64,000 nt of DNA, taken from Vallitalea sp. Its GTDB lineage: Bacteria > Bacillota > Clostridia > Lachnospirales > Vallitaleaceae. Positions 54,624 to 61,958 of this stretch are shown here, piece after piece (positions within the stretch are counted from its first letter, which is position 1; the number at the start of each line of letters is the position of its first letter). Below the pieces are notes generated by a model. The model made no database searches and was not told the DNA's origin. It worked only from the letters and a program-made list of their open reading frames with translations. Location of the stretch: assembly GCA_025210515.1 (NCBI GenBank), contig JAOARM010000032.1, positions 1 to 64,000 of the forward strand. The letters run 5' to 3'. The position numbers and the translations under genes were made by a program.

Positions 54624-56123
54624 TTAATATTTCCAAGCTATTTTAATTTCATCATTAGTAATAAAGATTTTATCAATTACTTTTCTTGCAATTTCTTTTT
54701 TTTCTTCTATATCTAAATTATCCCAATCAGATATTTTCTGAGAGATTTCAAAAATTGTTTCGGTTGTTTGGTTATTTATATTATTATCTTCAATAGTTTT
54801 TAATATATTTTTTTTTAGCAAATCTAGTTCTTTTATTTTCTTGTTTATATAGTCCATTACCACATCATTAGAAAGAGCAAGTTTATCTATTAATTGGTTA
54901 ATCCGATTATCTATATCAATGACTTGGAGTTTAAGTTGATTAACTTCGGTACTACTAGTATTATCATTATCAAAATTAATAGGATTCATATGTAAGAATC
55001 TATTACGAATCTCTAATTCAACATAAGCTTCAATTTCATTAACATAATGAGTTTTATGCTTAACATCGCATACTTTATAACTTGATTTACCTCTACAGTT
55101 AAAATATTTCGTATGTTTCCACTGAGTTACTGTCATTGCATAATTACAGTAACCACATTTGGTAAGTCCTGATAACCAAGTATATTTACCTTTGCCACTA
55201 TTCTTAATCTGCTTATTAGTATCAAGTTTATATTGACATTGAAGCCATATTTTTGAATTAATAACGCCCTTATGTTGCCCAATAGTTAGTAATTGATCTT
55301 TAGTTTCTGCATATTTACTAGCTGACTTAGTTCGCTTTCCAAAAAGTAAACAACCATTTTGTCCAGTAAATTGAAGAAGTTCATTGTGGATAATATAGCC
55401 TTTATTAGAGAAGTAGGTGTATATATCTGCATCAGCTTTTACATAAGCAGGATTTCGAAGAATACGGTTAATTTTAATAGTATCCCAGTTAACTCCTTGA
55501 GGAGATTTGATTTTATTAGAATCAAGATATTTCTTAATATCTGCTAGAGACTTATTTGTCTGAGAGTATTGGATGAATATTTCTTTGACAATAGGCATAA
55601 GTGTATTATCTTGTTCTAATATAGATGTTTTTTTGCCATCAACTATAGTTCTTTTATTAATAAACCCATAAGGACAGTTACCACCAAGGAAGAACCCTTT
55701 TTTTCCTCTTGCATAGTAATTATCCTTAATTCGTTGTGCAATAGTCTCACGTTCTAATTGAGCAAACACCATTATGATATAGACCATAGCACGTCCCATA
55801 GGGGAGGAAGTATCAAATTTCTCTGTTGCAGATACAAAGTCAACTTTATTATCTTGAAGTATATTAATAATATTAGCAAAATCAGTAATAGAACGACTAA
55901 TTCTATCTAATTTATACACAACTATCTTAGAAATTTCACCTTTCTTAATATCTTTCATCATCTGTTCAAATTGGGGACGGTTAGTATTACCGCCACTAAA
56001 ACCTTTATCAATGTAGGTTTTATATTCTTCAGAACCTATTTCTTTCTTAGCGTATTCTATTTGACTATCTATGCTAATGCTATCTTTTTTATCTATGGAT
56101 TGACGAGCGTATATGGCTATCAT
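54624..56123 (-). CDS. Large serine recombinase (SpoIVCA-like)
   Basis: A 499-residue site-specific recombinase. The N-terminal resolvase domain has YARQS with catalytic Ser9, VVYKLDRISRS and FAQLERE. The recombinase domain follows, then a zinc ribbon with C-x2-C (LTKCGYC) and C-x8-C (FNCRGKSSYKVC) and a coiled-coil stretch. It resembles clostridial SpoIVCA recombinases that excise skin elements. ATG 56123 is chosen, as GCAGGTGA is just upstream; the frame extends 37 codons farther without such a site. It would cut the attL/attR at 52830 and 57737. Confidence 0.93.
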   Translation of the reverse strand: MIAIYARQSIDKKDSISIDSQIEYAKKEIGSEEYKTYIDKGFSGGNTNRPQFEQMMKDIKKGEISKIVVYKLDRISRSITDFANIINILQDNKVDFVSATEKFDTSSPMGRAMVYIIMVFAQLERETIAQRIKDNYYARGKKGFFLGGNCPYGFINKRTIVDGKKTSILEQDNTLMPIVKEIFIQYSQTNKSLADIKKYLDSNKIKSPQGVNWDTIKINRILRNPAYVKADADIYTYFSNKGYIIHNELLQFTGQNGCLLFGKRTKSASKYAETKDQLLTIGQHKGVINSKIWLQCQYKLDTNKQIKNSGKGKYTWLSGLTKCGYCNYAMTVTQWKHTKYFNCRGKSSYKVCDVKHKTHYVNEIEAYVELEIRNRFLHMNPINFDNDNTSSTEVNQLKLQVIDIDNRINQLIDKLALSNDVVMDYINKKIKELDLLKKNILKTIEDNNINNQTTETIFEISQKISDWDNLDIEEKKEIARKVIDKIFITNDEIKIAWKY

Positions 56124-56689
56124 GGTATCACCTGCTTTGTTAATTATATTAATTAGAATGATATGGGAGAAGGAAAGATTATTAAACAAAATGTGAATAT
56201 AAAAAACTTTATGTAAATGAATTGCATAAATCATAATTTAGATTATTGTACCTATAATATTACTTACTAAAATTTCTTTACTGTCATTGTAATGACAGTT
56301 TAATTCTGTCACTTTACCGTTTGCCTAACTTTTAATTTGATTAAAGTGTAGCCATAATACGTGTTTGACATTATTAAATTAAGTCAATTAATTATTTATT
56401 GTATTCAATTCATAATAAGTATTTCTATGAATTAATTATTTTAATTATGATATAGTAATGAAATGTTTTTTGGTTACTTATAAGATATAAAAAAACAATT
56501 AGATAGCATGGAAAATGCATTCCTAATTATAACATATTGCTTTAATATATAAATAGAATATAAAACTTTTAAATTTATTAATATAAATATTAATAGTAAA
56601 TAAAATAATTATAAATTTTTGCCCAAATAATCATTACATTAATAATGTACAAACACTACCTCATAAGATTCTATATAGGAGTTGATTTC
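56124..56689. promoter_or_regulatory. Divergent control region of the recombinase, with dyad 56280-56299
   Basis: A gene-free 566 bases between the recombinase and the 54-residue protein. ACTGTCATT-GT-AATGACAGT (56280-56299) is a perfect inverted repeat that could be an operator for the recombinase promoter. A TTTGACA at 56357 is a candidate -35. I looked for sigma-E or sigma-K boxes upstream of 56123 and could not name one with confidence. Confidence 0.45.
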
Positions 56690-56854
56690 ATGCCTTATAG
56701 AGTAATTAATATCTATCCAGATATTACAGATGAGGAAAGAAAAAGACGCGAAAAAGAGGTAGCTGAATGTGTATATAGAGTATTTAAGAGATATGAAGAA
56801 AGAGTAAAGAAAGAAAAAGAGTTAGCACAAAAAAAGATATATGATGCTAATTAA
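56690..56854 (+). CDS. 54-residue charged protein, candidate recombination directionality factor
   Basis: Opens MPYRVINIYPDITDEERKRR and continues as one long charged helix rich in Lys, Glu and Arg. GGAG precedes ATG 56690, so an upstream ATG at 56645 is not used. It lies inside the element and is divergent from the recombinase. Directionality factors of large serine recombinases are often small, charged and encoded nearby (SprB of SP-beta has 58 residues). No homology to a known one is claimed; the role is inferred. Confidence 0.6.
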   Translation: MPYRVINIYPDITDEERKRREKEVAECVYRVFKRYEERVKKEKELAQKKIYDAN

Positions 56855-56966
56855 TCTTCAATGTACTTACTTTTAATTATTCCAAGAAATAAAAAGGACA
56901 ACCCGTCAAGAAGAACTGTATAACTTGTTATAAAGATGTATATAGTTATAAGATTAGATTAGTAAA

Positions 56967-57173
56967 TTAATAATTATGATATGTTTTATAATGATTATAG
57001 GATAGTAAAATACATACTACTAAATATATAACCCATCTTATAAATATAGCCACTGAAAATGGAAAAATAAACATCAATACTAAAATAGAAATATTTAATA
57101 TATACAATATAATAATAATTAAAGATGTAATATGTTTTTTGTTGTTAATAAGAAAGAACGATAATTTATTCAT
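56967..57173 (-). CDS. Small membrane protein in the element
   Basis: A 68-residue protein with two membrane helices (SLIIIILYILNISILVLMF and VAIFIRWVIYLVVCILL) and a polar tail. TGAGGT is the ribosome site. No family is recognised. It follows the 57250-57576 gene on the same strand and is probably co-transcribed. Confidence 0.6.
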   Translation of the reverse strand: MNKLSFFLINNKKHITSLIIIILYILNISILVLMFIFPFSVAIFIRWVIYLVVCILLSYNHYKTYHNY

Positions 57174-57249
57174 TGTAATACCTCATTTTAATATAAAAAT
57201 TCTCAATTAAATATATAAGTATATAAGTAAGAATAAGTTGAGAGAGATA

Positions 57250-57576
57250 TTAATCTTCCAACTTATATTCAAAGTAACTAAAGACTTTAACAAGTAACTC
57301 ACAAACAAATTTCCACATAAAAACAACAACTATAAAAAATACTATGAATCCAAGTACTGCTAATGGAGTGTTATTTTTCATAACACTAGTATAAGAATAC
57401 ATATCTCGTCCTTGAATATGTCTAATTTGTTTTTCATAAGTACAAGTTAAATATACAACTCTTCCAAATAGATAGGCTCTATAGGCTATAAATATTATTC
57501 CTAAATGAAATATTTTATGTATTATATATGACACTGAAAGTTTACCTAATGTAAAAAAATCTTTTAAATTGTTCAT
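57250..57576 (-). CDS. DUF4282-like membrane protein in the element
   Basis: A 108-residue protein with two hydrophobic segments. The second, AVLGFIVFFIVVVFMWKFVCELL, followed by a short amphipathic end, recalls the DUF4282 family, which is of unknown function. GAGAGGTG precedes ATG 57576. The family call is tentative. Confidence 0.6.
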   Translation of the reverse strand: MNNLKDFFTLGKLSVSYIIHKIFHLGIIFIAYRAYLFGRVVYLTCTYEKQIRHIQGRDMYSYTSVMKNNTPLAVLGFIVFFIVVVFMWKFVCELLVKVFSYFEYKLED

Positions 57577-57736
57577 TTATTAATCACCTCTCAAATATTG
57601 TAACTCTTTAATAGTATAAAGGCAAGATGGTATTAGGATATGATTTGAAATAAAAATATAATATTAGGATTCAATTGAATATAGATTGATGTTAAATATT
57701 AACATACTATATTTATTTGGGATTTATAACGCATAA

Positions 57737-57739
57737 TGA
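57737..57739 (+). other. Right junction core (attR) of the intervening element
   Basis: TGA shared with 52830-52832. Left is element DNA; right resumes the deacetylase code at TAGTCTAGACTGG. An inverted repeat ATGTTAA-ATA-TTAACAT at 57689-57705 lies about 35 bases to the left and may be part of the recombinase site. Confidence 0.65.
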
Positions 57740-57977
57740 TAGTCTAGACTGGAAAGAGTACGGAGTAGACCATGAAGTAAAAACCGTATTACAAAACAAA
57801 AATTTATCAAATGGTTCAATAATTCTTTTCCATAATGATGCAAAATACACACCAGAAGCTTTAAGACCTATACTTGATGGTTTGAAAGAGCAAGGATATG
57901 AGATTGTTCCAATATCAGAATTAATTATTAGAGATGATTATTATATGGATCATACTGGAAGACAGATGAGGAAGTGA
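57740..57977 (+). CDS. Polysaccharide deacetylase, 3' part
   Basis: The C-terminal part of the interrupted deacetylase. It begins in DSLDWKEYGVD (motif 4 Asp-Trp) and has GSIILFHND (motif 5 with Leu and His). The frame is open upstream to 57717 only because element DNA happens to lack a stop; no start codon or ribosome site serves it, so it is unlikely to be translated alone. Joined to 52294-52832 it completes a 258-residue enzyme. Confidence 0.88.
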
Positions 57978-58329
57978 GAGGAGTAAGTTAATTACTCAGT
58001 CTATTACAATTTAAGAAAGAGTATAAAATCATATTAAAAGAAGGTAAAAAAGAAGTTGTTGTTGTTTCTAATACCTTCTTTTTTTGACGCCATTTTATAA
58101 TATAGATTAATGATGCTGTAAATGTACACTTATAGATATTATAATGTCTCAATAATAATAGCTACTAATAAAATTCATTATGGCTTTGGATTATATCAAA
58201 TCTATAATAAAATATTCACAAAATTAATTAACTAAATATAGTGATAATTAAAATTCTTTCTAAAAGACATGCATATACATATTATAAGAGAAAATAAAGG
58301 CATTAGCCAACAAGATAGGAGAGGTTTGG
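57978..58329. other. Gene-free stretch after the deacetylase
   Basis: About 350 bases. It contains the terminator at 58037-58085 (next entry) and, after that, AT-rich sequence in which I find no promoter or gene with confidence. Confidence 0.4.
58037..58085 (+). terminator. Terminator of the deacetylase gene
   Basis: AAAAGAAGGTA pairs with TACCTTCTTTT around a 25-base loop, followed by a run of T. It serves the rejoined deacetylase transcript. Confidence 0.8.
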
Positions 58330-58509
58330 ATGAAAGAAAAGTTAATAACACTATTAGAGGTTAGAAAAATTATTGCATTATTGGTAACTATATTATTTGT
58401 GATATTAAGTTTATTAGGAGAGATTGCATCTGATAAAGTATTTGAAATTGTGCTAATGGTTATTGCTTTTTATTTTGGAAAATCTACTGCATTAGATAAT
58501 CCACATTAA
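58330..58509 (+). CDS. Small two-helix membrane protein, phage holin-like
   Basis: A 59-residue protein with a short charged start (MKEKLITLLEVRKIIALL), two membrane segments and the end FYFGKSTALDNPH. The pattern resembles small membrane proteins found by phage lysis genes in Clostridia. AGGAGAGG precedes ATG 58330. It stands alone here, possibly a prophage remnant. Confidence 0.6.
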   Translation: MKEKLITLLEVRKIIALLVTILFVILSLLGEIASDKVFEIVLMVIAFYFGKSTALDNPH

Positions 58510-58644
58510 TGTAAACTATTATTTATTATAGAGTAAGTTTTTATGTAGTATTAGTAAATAATATTACACAATATTAAGTTATATTTTTGTTGTAATTACA
58601 ATATATTTGTTATAAAATAAATACATATATATATTAAGTAGTAA

Positions 58645-59049
58645 AAAGGGGGCATTGTAAATTATTTTTCATTAATATTCAAAGAAGGTGATGTTACTGT
58701 AGTTGTTGTAGATAAAGTCAACGTTCCACAAAATATTGAGGAAGGAAGATTTAGTAATCGTTCTTATTTTCATTTTAGCATAACTAATAATACTGATAAG
58801 GATATAAAAGGAATACAAGGTACATTAGACATACAAGATATGTTTGGAAAAAGTATTATGAATAAATCATGTGATCTTGTGGGTAATACAATTAAGCCAG
58901 ATGAAACTATAATTAATAAAGATCTAGGATTAGACATTAATGAATTTATGAATGACGATGTTAAAGTGTATTCAACAGACTATAGTGATTTAAAGTTTAT
59001 ATATAATGTAAATAAAATAATGTTTGCTGATGGAACATTAAAAGAATAG
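58645..59049 (+). pseudogene. 5'-truncated gene for a beta-sandwich outer domain
   Basis: An open frame of 134 codons with no usable start before the ATG at 58840. It reads VVVDKVNVPQNIEEGRFSNR, ITNNTDKDIKGIQGTLDIQD, then GLDINEFMNDD and a final IMFADGTLKE. This is a complete-looking domain of a kind found in secreted lipoproteins of Clostridia, without its signal or lipobox. The N-terminal part has been lost, or is in another frame now erased. AAAAGGGGG at 58643-58652 may be a relic ribosome site. Confidence 0.55.
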
Positions 59050-59065
59050 TTATATAAAATTAAGA

Positions 59066-59105
59066 AGGGTCTGTCTGAAATTTTGATGCTTAGACGACAG
59101 CCCCT
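59066..59105. terminator. Hairpin between converging genes
   Basis: AAGGGTCTGTCT pairs, with mismatches, with AGACGACAGCCCCTT. It lies between the ends at 59049 and 59124. Confidence 0.55.
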
Positions 59106-59123
59106 TATGTGTTTACACTACTT

Positions 59124-59467
59124 TCAATATAATAATGCAAATAAATTAATTGATATAATAATTAGTATAATGATTAATATACTGTTAACATGACTACTTA
59201 GCTTATTTAATTTTACATTATTATCAATATGAATTAGAAAAATAAGTTCTTCGTTTGATATGTCCCATAAATCTATTCTATAGTATTTCCCGCAATTATC
59301 ACTTAGATTATCATTATCGAAGTAGATATGATTTTGCTTAACGTATAATTTTCTTTTTTTAGAACTCATCTTTTTTACGATTTTACTTTCTTCTTCTTTC
59401 AAATAAATTCTATCATAATAGTTTTTTTCAATACAATAACGTCGTTTTAGTGCTTTTACTCATTCAT
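59124..59467 (-). pseudogene. Tail-anchored hypothetical protein, probable frameshift near the start
   Basis: A charged domain (KKRKLYVKQNHIYFDNDN) followed by a C-terminal membrane helix (SILIIILIIISINLFALL). The frame is open upstream of the nominal TTG 59402 to about 59459 (KALKRRYCIEKNYYDRIYL) but lacks a start. An ATG at 59467 with AAAAGGATG upstream starts in another frame and stops after three codons; one added base there would join the two. It is either a broken gene or a sequencing error. The family is unknown. Confidence 0.55.
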
Positions 59468-59556
59468 AGCATTATCATCCTTTTAAATAAATTACATATA
59501 TTTATGACAAATATTAAATATCAATTAATAACTAGAATTATATTAATTGATAATAA

Positions 59557-60354
59557 CTAAAACCAAACATTTCTAAATATTACAGTCAAGATTGCAGCGA
59601 TAATATTAAATATACTATGTATCAATATGCTATGTTCAATATCTTTTTTATAAGCTGTATACATACAGACAATACCTAGAGGTAATATTTGAATATATTT
59701 TATCCAATAATTAACTAATACTCCGTTATGATATAGTACCCATATTATAGTAGGTATTAACATTGCTGCCCAGTGAAAGTAGTTATTTTTAGTTATTTTC
59801 TTTGCCCAATACAAAAAGATTTGTAGATATAGATAACGATACATTATTTCTTCCATAATGGGAGCAAGAATGAACATAGCTATATATGTTACAATAGATT
59901 TATCAATATTAACTAACGTTGGAGAAAAAGATACTATGTTTTCATTAACTATAGGATTTTTTATTGTGAAAATTATGCAAGTCCATAGAGCTAAGAAAAT
60001 ATTTACAAATAATATGTATTTCCATTCAATTAACGAAAAGTTAAACTTAGATTTTAATATCTTACTACCTGTCTTCCAATTAATATCAGCTAATGTTTGA
60101 GCGGACCTTAAATACATTTTCATAGTGGCATAGAGTATAAAGATTCCAATAAATACTCCAATATAAATTGCAAAATTGGTCACTTTAAATGATATATATG
60201 CAACAATAATACAAATAAGATTGGTAATTACATATATCTTAGAAATAGTTCTTGAATCAGCTTTATAACGTATAGAGTAATCTTTTGTATTATTATATAA
60301 GATAATAATATAGATAAATAAAGCAATATGTGCAATAATTAATATTAATTTCAT
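59557..60354 (-). CDS. CPBP-family intramembrane glutamic endopeptidase
   Basis: A 265-residue protein with about eight membrane helices. The active-site motifs are EEIMYR (EExxxR), LYHNG and HSIFN (HxxxN). The family includes CAAX-processing and bacteriocin-immunity (Abi) proteases. The substrate is not known, and no bacteriocin gene is seen nearby. AGGAGG precedes ATG 60354. Confidence 0.85.
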   Translation of the reverse strand: MKLILIIAHIALFIYIIILYNNTKDYSIRYKADSRTISKIYVITNLICIIVAYISFKVTNFAIYIGVFIGIFILYATMKMYLRSAQTLADINWKTGSKILKSKFNFSLIEWKYILFVNIFLALWTCIIFTIKNPIVNENIVSFSPTLVNIDKSIVTYIAMFILAPIMEEIMYRYLYLQIFLYWAKKITKNNYFHWAAMLIPTIIWVLYHNGVLVNYWIKYIQILPLGIVCMYTAYKKDIEHSILIHSIFNIIAAILTVIFRNVWF

Positions 60355-60598
60355 TAGAATATCCTCCTTATTAAATATATAAAAATAATTTTACAACTAA
60401 ATAATTATATTGTAAAGTAAATAAATGAAAAAATAATATATAGTAATAGAATGTAATGTATATTTTATGAATACAACTTTTGATTATTGCTTTTTATAGT
60501 CTTAATCATATATCATTAAATTTATGGGAATTATTAATTACTAACTTGACAATAATATATTATATAAAACTATAGTATTTTTCAAAGGTAGGGTTAAC

Positions 60599-61075
60599 AT
60601 GAAAAAAATTATTATAACTGGTAATAAAAATTTGAGTAACTTAATAAATATTTTTGAAGATATTATGAATAACATTGGCATAGATTATGAGATTACTGAA
60701 ATTGATAATAATGTAAGTATTCATGTGTTTGATGATAAAGAAGATATGGCATATTATGTAATTTCAAATGTAGATAGTGAAATAAAAACTGCTCATATTG
60801 ATATTCCTTCTTATACATTGATAACACTTGGAGTGAACAAAAAATCCAGTGTTACTATGTCAAGTTTAGGCGGAGACTTAGATACAAGTAAAACATTAAT
60901 ATATTGTATTCAAAGAGAAATCTATGAAGAAAATATAGTAATAGAGCCTCAAGAGATTCCCGTGTTTGTCAAGTCAAAATGGGGACATGATATATATAAT
61001 ATAATGTCAGCTGTAACAGCGGCATTAATAGTGGATATAAATATTAGTGATAAGTTAAAAAAAATCTACTTCTAA
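60599..61075 (+). CDS. Conserved clostridial hypothetical protein
   Basis: A 158-residue soluble protein starting KKIIITGNKNLSNL. The segments TLITLGVNKKSSVTMSSL and CIQREIYEENIVIEPQEIPV look like those of a family found in Clostridia with Mur-ligase-like genes; the function is not known. The ribosome site is AAAGGTAGGG. It is followed by the OB-fold gene on the same strand. Confidence 0.6.
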   Translation: MKKIIITGNKNLSNLINIFEDIMNNIGIDYEITEIDNNVSIHVFDDKEDMAYYVISNVDSEIKTAHIDIPSYTLITLGVNKKSSVTMSSLGGDLDTSKTLIYCIQREIYEENIVIEPQEIPVFVKSKWGHDIYNIMSAVTAALIVDINISDKLKKIYF

Positions 61076-61178
61076 AAATCAGTTATGTGGAATAAAAATA
61101 AGTATAGACAAACATTTAACATATGAGTATATATTGAATTAGATAAGTATTCAATATAAAGGAAGGGAGATAAGGTTT

Positions 61179-61811
61179 ATGGAAGATAATGTTATTAGAA
61201 ACAACCAAGTTAATCTAATAGGGAAAATACATTCAGATTTTGAGTTTAGTCATGAAGTATATGGAGAAGGATTTTATAATTTTAGTGTAGAAATATCTAG
61301 ACTAAGTGATAATTCCGATATTATTCCTATATTAGTTTCCGAACGATTGATTAATACGAAAGAAGATATGAAGGGAAAACTTATTGATATTCAAGGACAA
61401 TTTCGGTCATATAATAGGCAAATTGATGGAAAGAATAGATTAGTTTTGACTGTTTTTGCAAGAGAGATATCGCTTCTTAATGAAGATGAAATAAAGAGAA
61501 ATCCTAACTACATATATTTAGATGGGTACATATGTAAGTCACCTATGTACAGAACAACACCTTTTGGAAGAGAAATTACAGATATACTTCTAGCAGTGAA
61601 TAGACCATATAATAAATCTGATTATATTCCATGTATATGTTGGGGAAGAAATGCTAGATATGCTGAAAAATTTAATGTTGGCGATAGAATAAAAATATGG
61701 GGAAGAATACAAAGTAGAGAATATCAAAAGAAATTAAGCGATACTGAGTCAATAAGTAAAGTAGCATATGAAGTGTCTATTTCAAAGATTGAAGTGAATG
61801 AAGAAGAGTGA
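61179..61811 (+). CDS. Tandem OB-fold single-stranded DNA-binding protein
   Basis: A 210-residue protein with two SSB-like OB folds: NQVNLIGKIHSDFEF with YNFSVEISR (first), and IYLDGYICKSPMYRTTPFGREITDILLAVNR with CICWGRNA (second). Bacterial SSB usually has one OB and an acidic tail. A tandem form is known in Clostridia and could act in repair, transformation or regulation. The ribosome site is AAGGGAG. Confidence 0.8.
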   Translation: MEDNVIRNNQVNLIGKIHSDFEFSHEVYGEGFYNFSVEISRLSDNSDIIPILVSERLINTKEDMKGKLIDIQGQFRSYNRQIDGKNRLVLTVFAREISLLNEDEIKRNPNYIYLDGYICKSPMYRTTPFGREITDILLAVNRPYNKSDYIPCICWGRNARYAEKFNVGDRIKIWGRIQSREYQKKLSDTESISKVAYEVSISKIEVNEEE

Positions 61812-61882
61812 TATGAGTCAGAGAGTATTCTTTGACTTATTTTTTACCATAGTAAATCTAGACACAATTTATTATTAATAGT

Positions 61883-61936
61883 TTAGAATGTATAGGGTAA
61901 TAGGGAGAAATATGAAGCTTACTCTATACATTCTAA
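61883..61936. terminator. Bidirectional terminator; stem matches repeat element copy 1
   Basis: An 18-bp stem (61883-61900 with 61919-61936, one G-U pair) with an 18-base loop, between the converging SSB-like and feoB genes. The stem includes AATGTATAGGGTAATA, 16 bases identical to the outer stem of the element at 11955-12084. It may be an internally deleted copy. Confidence 0.7.
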
Positions 61937-61958
61937 GTATAAATCTATATTAATAATA

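Larger units (their letters stand above)
52833..57739 (+). mobile_element. Skin-like intervening element (4907 bp) in a deacetylase gene
   Basis: DNA between the two deacetylase parts. It carries a serine recombinase (minus strand), a 54-residue charged protein, two small membrane proteins and an LRR-SLH surface protein. Removing 4907 bp between the two TGA cores yields CAG TGG GAC GTT GAT AGT, joining QWDV to DSLDWKEYG in frame with a total of 259 codons. No phage structural genes are seen, so this is a minimal element. It is comparable in plan to the skin element in sigK and the element in spoVFB. Excision in the mother cell is inferred. Confidence 0.85.

Noticed and set aside
56124..56234. 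Longer recombinase N-terminus (37 extra residues)
   Set aside because: The family begins MIAIYxR, and the ribosome site is directly before ATG 56123.
52831..57739. Complete prophage or conjugative element
   Set aside because: No capsid, portal, terminase, relaxase or replication gene lies between the junctions, and the whole is under 5 kb.
57717..57977. A separate 86-residue protein starting at 57717
   Set aside because: No ribosome site; the first residues are element DNA, and the rest is the exact missing end of the deacetylase.
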